The translations under genes were made by a program, and so were the position numbers. Of a DNA stretch of 64,000 nt, positions 33,935-45,462 are shown one piece after another (positions within the stretch are counted from its first letter, which is position 1; every line of letters begins with the position of its first letter). Source of the DNA: Punctularia strigosozonata HHB-11173 SS5. Lineage: Eukaryota; Basidiomycota; Agaricomycetes; Corticiales; Punctulariaceae. The notes under the pieces were generated by a model. The model was given only the letters and a program-made list of their open reading frames with translations. It ran no database searches and was not told the DNA's origin. The stretch lies in contig NW_006767436.1 in NCBI RefSeq assembly GCF_000264995.1, positions 2,479,519-2,543,518 on the forward strand, in the 5' to 3' direction.

Positions 33935-36900
33935 ATGGCTTCATCGTTGACAACGTCGCCGGCCGTGCGTAGCGGCGAACTTACCGACCTCGTATCGACA
34001 TCTGCCTCCGCGACCGTCTACCCCACTGACGACTCAATACTTACCGTCCTTCAAGCCCGATTCCGGTCCGACCAGCCCTACAGTAGAATATCGACCTCTA
34101 ATTACGTCGTTGTCAACCCCTACAAGGCGCTCGCCAACACGAACGACGTCAGCGCCCGCGAGTATGAAGAACGCTGCTACAAGGACACCAATTTGCAGCT
34201 GCCGGGCACGCCGTCGGTTCAGCCTCATATGTATGAACTGGCGGCACGTATATATCTGCTGATGAGGAGAAGAAACGAGTCGCAGTCGGTGGTATTCAGG
34301 TGCGACACGTTACTGCATTCCGTTGTGATTGTTGCTGAGTCTCAAATTTCCAGAGGTATCACTGGTTCTGGAAAATCGTCAAGCTCTCGGCTGGTCGTTG
34401 AGCAGATCCTCCGCATGTCCGCCCATTCTAAGCGCGAAATCAAGCTCGCCGAACAGGTGAAGGCCCTTACGACGCTCCTCGACTCGTTCGGTAACGCGAA
34501 GACACTCATTAACCCCAACGCGTCCCGCCATGGCCGCTACTTGGAGCTCCACTTCAACGAGCGCGGCCGCATTGGCTCAGCCAAGGTGCTGACATACGGC
34601 CTCGACAAGTCGCGCCTAAACCGCTTGACGCACGAGGAGCGGACGTACCATGTCTTCTACCAGTTTCTTGCAGGGGCCACTGCTGAAGAACGCGATCACT
34701 TCAATCTAGAAGATCCGTCCGATTACGCCCTCCTTGCGTCCTCGGGATGCTACCGTTTGCCGGGTGGCCCCTTCAGCGACGATTCCGTCGCGATGGATGA
34801 GCTCCGTGCGTCGATGAAGACACTTGGCTTCAAGCCAAAGCACATCTCCGCTATCTTCACTGTCCTTGTCGCCATCCTTCTCCTCGGGAACATCGAGTTC
34901 GCGGATGGTGACGCCCGCGATGTCTCAGCCTACGTCGTCAACACCCCTATCCTTGAACAGGTTGCGCTCTTGCTCGGCGTCCCTTCCGAAGAGCTTGCGC
35001 AGATCCTCACCAACAAGACTAGTTACGTTCGCAAGGAGCTATATACAGTCTTGCTCAACGCTGAGCAGAGCGCGGCACAGCGGGACTCACTTGTCCGCGA
35101 CCTTTATGCTATCCTCTTTGCATTCGTCGTGGAGACTGCCAATCACCGCATCGCTCCTGGTCCTCAAGATCTGCCGCCGTCCGCCCAGCTCGTCCTCTTG
35201 GATCAGCCTGGTTTCCAGAGTCGCGCTCCGACCGGCACCAACTCCATGGCCCTTACGGGAGCTGCTCCACTCATCTCTGCCTATGGGCAGAACGGCTTCG
35301 ACGAATTCTGCATCAACTTCCAGGATGAACTGCTGCACTCGTACGTGCTTCGGCAGACGTTCGATGACTCGGTTGGTTACAATGGGCTGATCACGGGCGA
35401 CGGTGTGACGCTCCCCGACGTGAAGACGATGGACAACGGCGCATGCGTCGAGCTATTGCGTGGCATTCAACTCAGCGAAAAGGTGGTAAAAAAACCGGCC
35501 GGCGTGCTGGGTGTCATGAACAAGGCATCGTCGTCCTTCAGGTCCGGAAAAAGTGGTGATAAGAAGGACGAGGAGATGATGCAGACGCTCGTGTCACAGT
35601 TCGGCGTCCACGCGTCGTTCGTGGCGAGTCCGAGCATGGCCGGCGCATCGGAAAGAAACCTGTTCGGCATCAATCATTACGCCGGCGGCTGTTCTTACGA
35701 TGTGTCCGGGTTCATCGAGAAGGACACGGATATCCTCGATCCCGCGTTTGTGTCCCTGCTCAGGACCTCGTCCGAAGGCTTCATCGTCAAGCTCTTTTCC
35801 GGGCCGAGTATGGCCGCGGAGAAGCACTATAAAGATGAGAGCATCATCGTTCAGGCTCAGGTCTCTTCCCGCCCTCTTCGTCAACCCACCCCCCTCCGCT
35901 CTCGTGAAGGCCAATTACTGGCCGATGACCACTCTATCCTTGATCCCACCAAGGTTTACCCCGTTACCACCCAATTGAACTACAACATCTCCGAGCTCCT
36001 CCGCATCCTGGATAACACACGCTCATGGACGGTGTCTTGCATACGCCCGAACGATTCAGGATCGCCGAATTCATTTGACAAGCGCCGCGTCAAGTCACAA
36101 ATTCGCTCTCTTCTTCTTCCTGACATCGTTGCCCGGCGTCGAGTGGAGTATACCGTCGAGTTCGAGCAAACTGCGTTTTGCGATCGTTATGTGCCGACAA
36201 TGCGTGGCTCCGAGGGAGAGCGCATTCGACAATGCGCGCAGGCGAACGGCTGGCATGAGGGCAGAGATTATGTCCTTGGTCATCGTCTGATCTGTTTGGC
36301 TTACCCCGCGTGGAAGATGGTGGAGGATGTTGTCAGGGCAGCGGAGAAGGAGAATCGCACTGCGTCGATGGACGGGGCCGAAGAAGATGACATTGGTCCC
36401 GACGATGCCACCGAGAACACTCATCTGAACGCGCCTAGCTTGGTACACAATCCGTTCGCGTCTAGCGCCGACAATCTCGTGTCTCAGCATCAGACCGGTG
36501 GCTCATATAGTCCTTCCATGCAAGGTGGCTACGGCGGAGGCGGACTATCGACTCCTATCACGCCCGGTGCACATCACTACGACGATCCTGAGGGCAGCGC
36601 ATGGGACTCCGAATGGGGCGATAAGAAGGATCGGGGTGCAGGAGAAGGCGCTACTCCACCTGATATACCCCACATGTCGAAGGAAGGTAATGGTCTCATC
36701 GTCAACCAGGCCCCGAATGCCGTAGAGGCTGTTCCGTCAAGCCGATCGCGCAGGATGTGGCTATGGGTAGTACGGGGGTGCACGTGGTGGATACCGACCT
36801 TCCTGCTCAGCGCTGTAGGGAGGATGAAGCGTCCGGACATACGCCTGGCATGGCGAGAAAAGGTCACGATTTGCCTGCTCATCTTTTTCATCAACGCTCT

Positions 36901-39900
36901 CGTCATCTTCTACATTATCGAATTTGGGCGCCTCCTTTGCCCGAACTTCAACAAGGCTTGGTCTGCCAACGAGGTCGCAGAGCACACGGACGACAATAAT
37001 TACTGGGTCTCAATCCAGGGCTGGGTCTACGACGTCTCGGATTTCGTCCACGGCGATCATAGTGATATCAGCGGCGAGGCTAGCAATGGCGAAGACACGC
37101 TCGACGCGCTTGCGGGACAGGACCTGACGCAATACTTCCCAGTTCCGCTTTCTCTGGCCTGCCCAGGGCTTGTCGACGATCAGACCCTTACGTTGACAGT
37201 GAAGAACGACACCGTTACGATCACGCAGGCTGTGCATACTTCTGGTTCGTTACAGTCCGCCCAGAACACGAAATTGGACGATGCGGATTGGTACACTTCG
37301 AGGTTCCTTCCCAAAATCAAGCAGTTCCGCAAAGGTCCATTGGTTGTCACAAAGAAAAAGATAGCTGCTGAAGCCAACGACGACGATATTGCTAAGTGAG
37401 CGAGCTTCAACACCTTGTTGCTTCCTCTGACGGCTCTATTTCAGGGTCTGGGCGATATACAAGGACCAGATTTTTGATCTTACGGACTACGAGAACACAG
37501 TCACGATCAATTCCGCCTCCAGCACATACCAGTTCTTAGATTCCGATATCGTAGGTGTGTTCAAAGAGCGCGCTGGTCAGGACATCACGAAACCACTGGA
37601 TGCCGTCCTCAAGACGAAGGATTCGAGCACCGTCCAGAAAAACATGGATTGCCTCAGTAACGCGTTCTACGTCGGCAAAGTCGATTTCCGCAAGAGTCCC
37701 AGATGCCAGGTCCAGAACTACTTCTTGTTAGCAGCCTCCGGCGTGCTCATGGCGTCCATGCTTGTTAAATGTGAGCGAACTGCGTAGACACGTGATGCGA
37801 TGCTCACGCCGTTGGTTTCCAGTCTTGGCCGCTCTGCAGTTGTCCCCAAAGAGAAATCCCGAGCTTCAGGACAAGTTTGTTCTTTGTCAGATTCCTTGCT
37901 ACACTGAGGGCGAGGAGTCATTGCGGCGGACGATTGATTCCTTGGCTGCCTTGAACTACGATGACAAGAGGAAGCTGTTATTCGTCATCTGCGATGGCAA
38001 CATTATTGGTAGTGGCAACGACCGGACGACCCCGCGCATCGTTCTGGACATCCTCGGTGTCGATCCCAAGCTAGACCCCGAACCACTCCTGTTCAAATCC
38101 ATCGGAGAAGGTTCCAAGGCGATCAACTACGGGAAGGTCTACTCTGGACTATATGAATTCGAGGGTCATGTCGTACCGTAAGCATTGGCTACTCGCGCCT
38201 TAGCAGTAGCTGACATATATGATCAGGTATATGGTAGTCGTCAAAGTCGGGAAACCTACCGAGCGATCGAAACCCGGTAATCGTGGCAAGCGCGATAGTC
38301 AAATTCTATTGATGCACTATCTCAATCGCGTGCATTTCGACTCTCCGATGTCACCGCTGGAGCTGGAGATCTATCATCAAATGCGCAACGTCATAGGGAT
38401 TGACCCTGCATTCTACGAGTATATATTTACCGTGGATGCCGACACTGTAAGCGAGTGATTCAGTTCTACGGACTTCATCTTACTCTTCATTCAGACGGTC
38501 ACGACGGAGTCCTTAAACCGATTGGTAGCCTCAGCAGCCGACGACTCGAGTATAATTGGTATTTGCGGAGAGACCCGTCTGGAGAACGAGGAGGGTTCAT
38601 GGTGGACCATGATCCAGGTACGAGCCTGTTGTGTCATCAGGGGCGTCAGCCAGGCTGCTCACGTCAACATTGGTAGGTATACGAATACTACATCTCGCAT
38701 AACCTCAGCAAGGCCTTCGAGAGTTTGTTCGGTTCGGTTACCTGTCTTCCCGGATGTTTTACCCTCTACCGCATCCGCACTGCTGACAAGGGTCGCCCTA
38801 TCATCATCTCCAATCGCGTCATCGACGAATATTCGGAACCAAACGTTGATACGCTGCATAAGAAGAATCTGTTCTCGCTCGGCGAGGATCGTTTCTTGAC
38901 AACCCTTCTTATGAAGCATTTCCCGACGTTCAAGACGAAGTTCATCCCGGATGCCATCGCTCGCACTGTGGCTCCGGAGTCCTGGCGCGTGCTGCTTTCT
39001 CAACGTCGGCGATGGATCAACTCGACCGTCCACAATCTGTGCGAACTGATCCTGCTGCCGGAATTGTTCGGATTCTGCTGCTTTTCCATGCGTTTCTTCG
39101 TGTTCCTTGACCTGCTCGGTACTTTGGTATGTTAGCATCCCTTTGGGAGGTCGTTGCGTGACTCATCACTGTCATCTGCAGATCTTGCCTGCTACAGTTG
39201 TCTACGTGAGTCTAGTCCCTGGATGCCGTCGCTCGCGCTGATTCCGCTCTACGCAGTTGATCTATCTCATCGTCGTCGTTGCTACCGGATCCGCGCCCCT
39301 TCCTATCATATCGATAGCCATGATAGCAGCTGTCTATGGTCTTCAGGTCGGTCGTCATGATATATCATGGAGCCCGATCGCAATCTCATGCTTTAATGCA
39401 GGCTCTGGTCTTCATATTGAGACGCGAGTTCATGCTCGTCGGGTGGATGGTTGTCTATATCCTCTCGTAGGTGTTTTGCTACTCGACCCACCATAATTGC
39501 ATGACGCGTCCGCAGATATCCGGTCTACAGCTTCTTCCTACCGGTCTACTCCTTCTGGTGCATGGACGAATTCGGTTGGGGTAACACTCGCCTGGTCATT
39601 GGCGAGGGCAAGGACAAGAAAGTCGTGCTCAATGACGATGAGAAGTATGACGAGTCTATGATCCCTCTCAAGAAGTTCAGTGGTTAGTGTATAAGATTCA
39701 ACCTCACTATGCTTTCTCTGACTCTGTGTTCCAGAGTACGAAGCCGAAACCTGGGAAACCGTATCGCACCGTTCGGGTGAATCGGGTTACAACTCTCGAT
39801 CGCGTTCGCGTCCACCAGCGTCTCGGTCGCAATCGCCGTTACATCCGTCTTCTCAATCCGGCGACTATTACCGCGACACGAACCTCGTAGCACAGAAGAC

Positions 39901-40564
39901 CGGCGTCTCCAATATGAGCGAGCGTCTGCGCAAGCAAGGGTCCAACAGCAACATGTCACAGTACGGAGCCGCCCAGCAAATGTACGGCGGAGTGCCGCAG
40001 CTTCCGTTCATGCCGTTCGCTAGCGGCCCCGGCTCTGCTGCTGGTTCTGACTATGGCGGACATCCGATGCATATGCCACCGATGGGCTTCCAGCACACTG
40101 GCGGTAGCATGTACGGCAGCATGTATGGGCCAGGGGCCCCGGCGATGTCGCAGTATGCTGGGAGCATGTATGGTGCTCCTCAGATGCCAGCGGTAGGCCA
40201 GTTCGGCGAGATGGGCGGATCCCAATCGGGTCTCGGAGCGCCAACGATGAGCATGAACCAAAGGCCGATGTCCACCTTCTCCATGGCGACGACAGTCAAT
40301 CCGTTCGCCGGCGGACCGAGCATGAATCCTAACCCCACTGACGAAGAACTCTTCACCGCGCTCCGCAATTATCTCAGCACACAGGATCTCATGACTGTCA
40401 CGAAAAAGTGCGTGTGGATCACGACGTCCTATGGAGTTCGCTTACTGACAAAGGGTTGTAGGACTGCGCGTGAGGCGATGACGGCCCGCTTCCCCAATGC
40501 GGATCTCTCGACTCGCAAGGACTTCTTGAATGAGTCAATCGACAAGATTCTCTCTGACGCGTGA
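33935..40564 (+). CDS. Class V chitin synthase with myosin-motor-like N-terminal domain
   Basis: This is a membrane glycosyltransferase that polymerises UDP-GlcNAc into cell-wall chitin, delivered by secretory vesicles. The N-terminal ~750 residues resemble a myosin head: NYVVVNPYK, the P-loop GITGSGKS rebuilt across a 54-bp intron (34300-34353), [11 protein letters not shown] in the switch I position, LLDQPGF at switch II, and [10 protein letters not shown]...SCIRPND. Two hydrophobic helices follow near residues 950-1010. Next is a cytochrome-b5-like segment ([17 protein letters not shown]). The catalytic CHS domain carries [36 protein letters not shown], the [10 protein letters not shown] block, the catalytic QRRRWINST, several C-terminal helices, and FGWGNTR. 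A Met/Gly/Pro-rich linker and a DEK_C-type end ([29 protein letters not shown]) finish the protein. About 13 introns and roughly 1,950-2,000 residues, as expected for class V. All catalytic motifs are intact. Confidence 0.94.
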
Positions 40565-40946
40565 ACGTCCGCGCCAGGTGGACGTATGCACTCTCTTCCC
40601 GCATGTCAATGATTGGACAGTTGGACTTGGACGGTTCGGACTATCATTTGTTTCTTCATCACGTACGGACTTCTGCATTGGCATCTCACCCTCACCATAC
40701 GTACACTATGCATATTTCTATTAGTGTCATTAGAATCCTTGATAGCATGGTCTCTCCAATGAACCGTCGAACAATTCTAATCAATAACGCTCCTTTCAAT
40801 GCCGGGTGCTATAGCCGCACCGCCACGGGATATATCTTGTGCCGTCTATCAGGTGCGGGGCTGCGGGCGCTACTGTCCTGGCTATAAGTCGCCCGAGCGC
40901 CGAGAGGTAGGAGCTTGGCCTTCGACTCCCATCGCCAGTTGCATCC

Positions 40947-42056
40947 ATGCCTGGCGCCGCCGTCTACGTCGCTGCCGTGGTCGGGACCGTTGCGGTTGCA
41001 GTTGCCTTCAAGGAGGTAAGATCACGCTCGGTCCTACAGCTGATAACGACTCAATGCGCCCCCTAGTTCGTGTACGAGCCTCACATCGCCCCAAGAATCG
41101 AGCAATGGGCCGAAGAATTCATCGCGAGGCGCAGAGCGGGCCGACGACGTGCTCTTGCCCCGCCCGTGCAAGCCCAGATGTCTGACGACGCCCCGAGGAA
41201 CGGACCTGGACCAGTCAACAGTGGCTTCGACGACGACGACGACAATACTCCCCTATCCATCGAGCTTGAACGCTTGGTGAACACTGAGGTATCAGAATGG
41301 CGGCAGCAAGTCGGATCTTCGAATCTGAGGCGCAGACAACCGACCAGACTGGAGGAGGTGCGTTCCTTGCTCCCTGCGCATTATCTCCGTCATTGAAGCA
41401 GTGTCCTTGGGTTCCAGTCGAACGTTACGATTGCTCACCCTGTTATAAGTCCTACGCATGTTCTCTTTGACCACTCTGAGCCGTCGTCACCGGCATCCAC
41501 CTTATCCATGAGGCAAAGAAGCCGCCTCGCCTCCCAGTCGTCTGCGAACGGTGCGCCACAGCCGTCACCGCCGATGGTGCAGATCAGGAATTCACCCGTG
41601 TTGCCGTCTCGCGGACCACCTACCCCCGTATCTCTGGCAGCCTCCTCTCTGACCATCAGCTCGGTATCGTCCCGTGCATCCTCACCCGAGTCGTGGGCAT
41701 TCAACAGCGCGATATCGGCGTCAGGCGCGTACCACGCCGATGTTCAGCCCGCGCCTACGTCCCCCTTCTCGGATGTGCATGCCGTTCCGGTGCTGTCGCC
41801 CGTCTTCGGACATGTTGCACCGCTCCCGGCATCCGCCCCGGTGGTGGACGTGCACGTCCTTTCTCCGCGATCCGCCCACGTGCAGTCCGACTTTGACTTC
41901 CTATCCGCCTCCGACGACGAAATCATGTCTCTCGTCTCGAGCATGTCGCCCGACGCCAGCCTGCACGGAGATGATCTACAGGTCCTCTCCGATGAAACCG
42001 ATGACGACGAGGCTGGCGACCTCTCTGGCTGGACGAGCGTCGGCCCACGGCGCTGA
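40947..42056 (+). CDS. Hypothetical protein, N-terminal membrane helix and disordered acidic/Ser-rich body
   Basis: I do not recognise a family. The model starts at 40947 (MPGAAVYVAAVVGTVAVAVAF), a single hydrophobic helix that could be a signal anchor. It splices at about 41018 to FVYEPHIAPRIEQWAEEFIARRRAGRRR, an acidic run (DDDDDN) and VNTEVSEWRQQ. A second intron lies near 41358-41416. The last exon is Ser/Pro-rich (SSLTISSVSSRASSPESW), with an acidic end (SASDDEIMSLVSSMSPD, SDETDDDEAGD) before the TGA at 42054-42056. About 320 residues. Its pattern of a membrane anchor plus a charged cytosolic tail resembles poorly described fungal proteins; no function can be given. Good codon periodicity and clean splice sites support it as a real gene. 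Confidence 0.65.
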
Positions 42057-42387
42057 CCGGCGAGGATCTCATCCATCGCCGGCTTCTCGCCGGCTTGTAG
42101 AGCTCATCGCATACCCGGCATTATTCTCAACTACAGTGGATTGTACATCGTTGTACACATTTAGTGATTGCCGCGGCTTGCGGTATCTCAGTCATTCTAT
42201 CTCAGTCATTCTCTCTGTGTTCCCAGTCGAATCTCTAACCCTTCCCCAGTGTTTTCCCGCGACTCTCTCGGCCGTTGTACATTGTTATTTTGTACAAAAT
42301 ACTATTGGATGAACATTGATAGATCGTTTTTCTCACCGCGTGGAAGACGTGCGAGGAACCTGGCCATTTCGTACACGCTACGCTGTT

Positions 42388-45041
42388 TCAGACACCCTGG
42401 ATTCCGAAATATCGTGCAACGATTACGGCCGCTTTCTCTCCGGTAACTAGAGTGGTGGAGTACGTGTTCTAACGATTATTGAGTTTGGCACTCACGCCCA
42501 TTTCCCAAAGAGCGGGCACTCACAGCTCCAACGTTGCCGGGTGCAATCGACATATCTACGAGAAGTGCATGATATAGATAGGACACGTCGGTTAACGGAC
42601 CAGTGCACATACCAGCTACCTTGAGACACTCCCTCTCATACACGTTGAGGTCCGCATCTACGACTCCTCCGTCTTTGCGTGGTTTCATCGCGCACGTACC
42701 CAGCTATATTACCACAGTGAACATCATGTAATCTGATTCCATGCCCATTCGTACCGAATGCCATGCTGTTGCGACTATCAGATACGTCAGAAAGATAATG
42801 ATTATCGAGGTGGAAAGACGGCATGCCTGCTGCTCGGATGTATTTCTGGATGGCTTCCTCATCCTTTTCGTCATACACCAGATCTGGAGAGTCTATCGAA
42901 ACTGGTGACCCAGTTTCAGAAGCCGCCACTGTGCTACCCTGCGGGTTGCGGATGACCCGGCAGGTATTCTCCGCGATACAATGGCATTCTCCTTGCAAAC
43001 TCGCGAGGTCTCTTGTATAGAAAGTTCAGGAGCTCGGCTTCATCTTGGCTATTCTTACCGATATCAGCGTGGCGTTGAATAGGAAGATGAGGTTAACCAG
43101 CCTGCTACAGTAAAGTTAGGCGGAAAATCGACATCGTCCTTGGATGTGATATGGATATGTCCCCTGGACGAGGGATACTCCTATGCATGGGGGTCAATAT
43201 GACCATCCTGGATCATAAAGCCACTACTCACGACCATATACCCCACAAAGAAATATTTCCGATGAGGAGAAGTACTCGGGTCCCCCACAAGCCTGCATCG
43301 AAAAATGGTCAGCAGGGTGAAAGCATTGTATGGTTGGGCACCACGTACATTGAGACCGCACCGAGCCAATATGCGGGCTTATCCTGGTGCTCATCCGTGG
43401 CAAAGAACTCATTCCATTGCTTCTTGAAAAAAGGGCCGAATTTATTTAGTTCCGCATCAGTCGCGCGCAGCTTGCCTCCGACATCGAGAGCACTAGGGAC
43501 AGGATTAGTGAGCAAGATAATCATGCAGTCCACGATACGGGTCTTACTTATGCGCCATCAAGCCTTTCCCTTCTCTCTCCCATAAGGCATTCCCATTCTT
43601 ACATTCAACTGGCAATGAGTCCGTTGGTGTGGAGTAGCTACATCGAGAATGCTCACTCTGATGGGTCGCTTCGAGCTATGCCATCCAGCGTCTCAGCTTC
43701 GTCGGAGGCCAGATACGGGACAAAGATAACTTGACGGACTACGGATGTCACGTCATGAAGTTGCATAATCACGTTCAACCACCAACCTTGGTAGTCAGTC
43801 CCACTCCTGGCAAATCCACGATCTGCTCCACTTCGATCAAGGACATCCTTGCGGCCGATTCTCGAACGTTCCAGAATCTGCGGCGACCTGAGGCGACGAC
43901 GACGAGACGACTAGCGCGTGCAATTCGGACGGATTGACAACCTTCCGTCGCTCATGTGTACTTTACGCCGACGGCACGTTAGCCGCTTTTCACTATTTCA
44001 ACCCATGGATCAATCTACAATAACGAATCGAACTCACTCGAACAGGACACGACGAACAAGACAGCCGGTTTCGATGGCTAGGTTCTTGTTGTGTGACTGA
44101 TTATATAGGTAGTGATGAGGCACGTCCGAACGAGTGCCATTGTATTCGCTGATCCATCTGGCGGATGTGGTTGAAGTACGGTACTTGCACGAAGTGCAGT
44201 ATAAGGATCTCACTTTTGCCATCGCTGCAGCGCTACAGCATGAGCGATGTTGAACAGAAAGATTCCCGCTGATCTAGTTGCTCACCCCGTAGCCATTGAT
44301 CGCGTGGAGAGAATTGGGATCTTCGAGGGAATAGCGTTCCGGGTCGTACGCTGAGGCAACATCGAGAAATTGTGTTCCGACGTTGGTGAAGAGGCCGCCA
44401 TACGAAACCTTCAAAGGACCTGATGGCGCGACGTGCTCAATATACAACCGCGAATTGGCTGGAGTTAATCACAATCACCTTCGTAGCCATGAGTGGGCCT
44501 GCCTTCCGCAACTTGATACGTTTCCGTCTGTAGCGGAAAACCTGGTTAGCGATAGCACCATGAACCTTTCCTCATCCGGATTATCTTGCGCAGAAGTGGC
44601 ATTAGGTCATGCGAACCCACCCCTGATTCCCATACAGATTCTTCCAATCGTCGTATCCGAAGCACTCGCCCGAGTATACATCGTGAAATTGATGCTGAAC
44701 CACCGGCCGAGACAGGCCGCAGAGGAGACGACCGCTTGACGGCCATCCCAATGCTCGCTCTTGTTGCCCACATAAAACTTGACAGTAGTGCTGGTTGGTA
44801 AAAGGTGGCGCGCTGGCTGCGTATGGAGCAATTGGTCCTTTGTGTGCGGACCGGCTTCTAGGACGAGGATCCGCAGGCTGGGGTCCGCCGTCGCCAGTCT
44901 CCCTGCAATCACCCTGGCGGCGGTTCCGCCTGAAATGGAAGATACAGAGAAACATCATTATATTGAATCGCTTGGAGACGACTCATGCTGACCTCCAACG
45001 ATCATCACATCGCAATCGGATTTCGGACCCCCTGTAGCCAT
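42388..45041 (-). pseudogene. Decayed GMC alcohol oxidase (copy 1)
   Basis: This is a paralogue of the intact gene downstream on the same strand, with the same exon plan: exon 1 at 45041 (MATGGPKSDCDVMIVGG), FAD-binding GGGTA, LRILVLEAGPHTKDQ, and a C-terminus with MKPRKDGGVVDADLNVY, DMSIAPGNVGA and GEKAAVIVARYFGIQGV ending at 42388. Several lesions relative to the intact copy argue against function. The FAD-site GGGSSVN reads GRWFSIN. Single-base losses near 44655 and 44620 break the frame around YDDWKNLYGN. The intron donor after LLRK is AT instead of GT near 44580. About 10 bases are missing near 43880, with a further small loss just after, inside the segment matching SSGTMGSPQVLERSG. Two of these could be sequencing errors, but together they indicate a pseudogene. 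Flanking: the hypothetical gene upstream on the plus strand, and GMC copy 2 about 420 bp beyond its start. Confidence 0.75.
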
Positions 45042-45462
45042 TTTGCAGGTCGTAGTAGTGAGTCCGGGTCGCAGAAGCTCCTGGCATTCTGTTCTGCTCT
45101 TATATACCTTAGTAATATGTGCTGCTGCGGACAATCAGACGTAGATATCGGAGAAGGTACTTCCTGGGGGCCTAAGACCATGGACATCCTACCGGGGATA
45201 ATGCAGTCCTTGACGGCTTAACCGGTAAGTCAGTATAACGAGCGAATCAATTCGCGGCTGGAAGAATCCAGATATACCACATGGATCGGGTCCTTCAGTG
45301 ACCATCACGCATGTCACACCGTTTTCGGTTCTGTGTCAAAAGCTGGTGTAGGACAACTTCGACAAATTCAACAACATCTTACATGAATATGCATCAGTAA
45401 TGGGTACGCAGGCATTATGCGATGAGGTCTCGTACCAGACGCGGATATTCGGCTAGCAGAGT

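Noticed and set aside
34824-35390. 188-codon plus-strand frame, Ser-rich
   Set aside because: It is an out-of-frame reading of the chitin synthase head domain, Ser-rich because of codon bias in the real frame.
41674-42312. 212-codon plus-strand frame
   Set aside because: It overlaps the last exon of the 40947-42056 gene in another frame and has no recognisable content.
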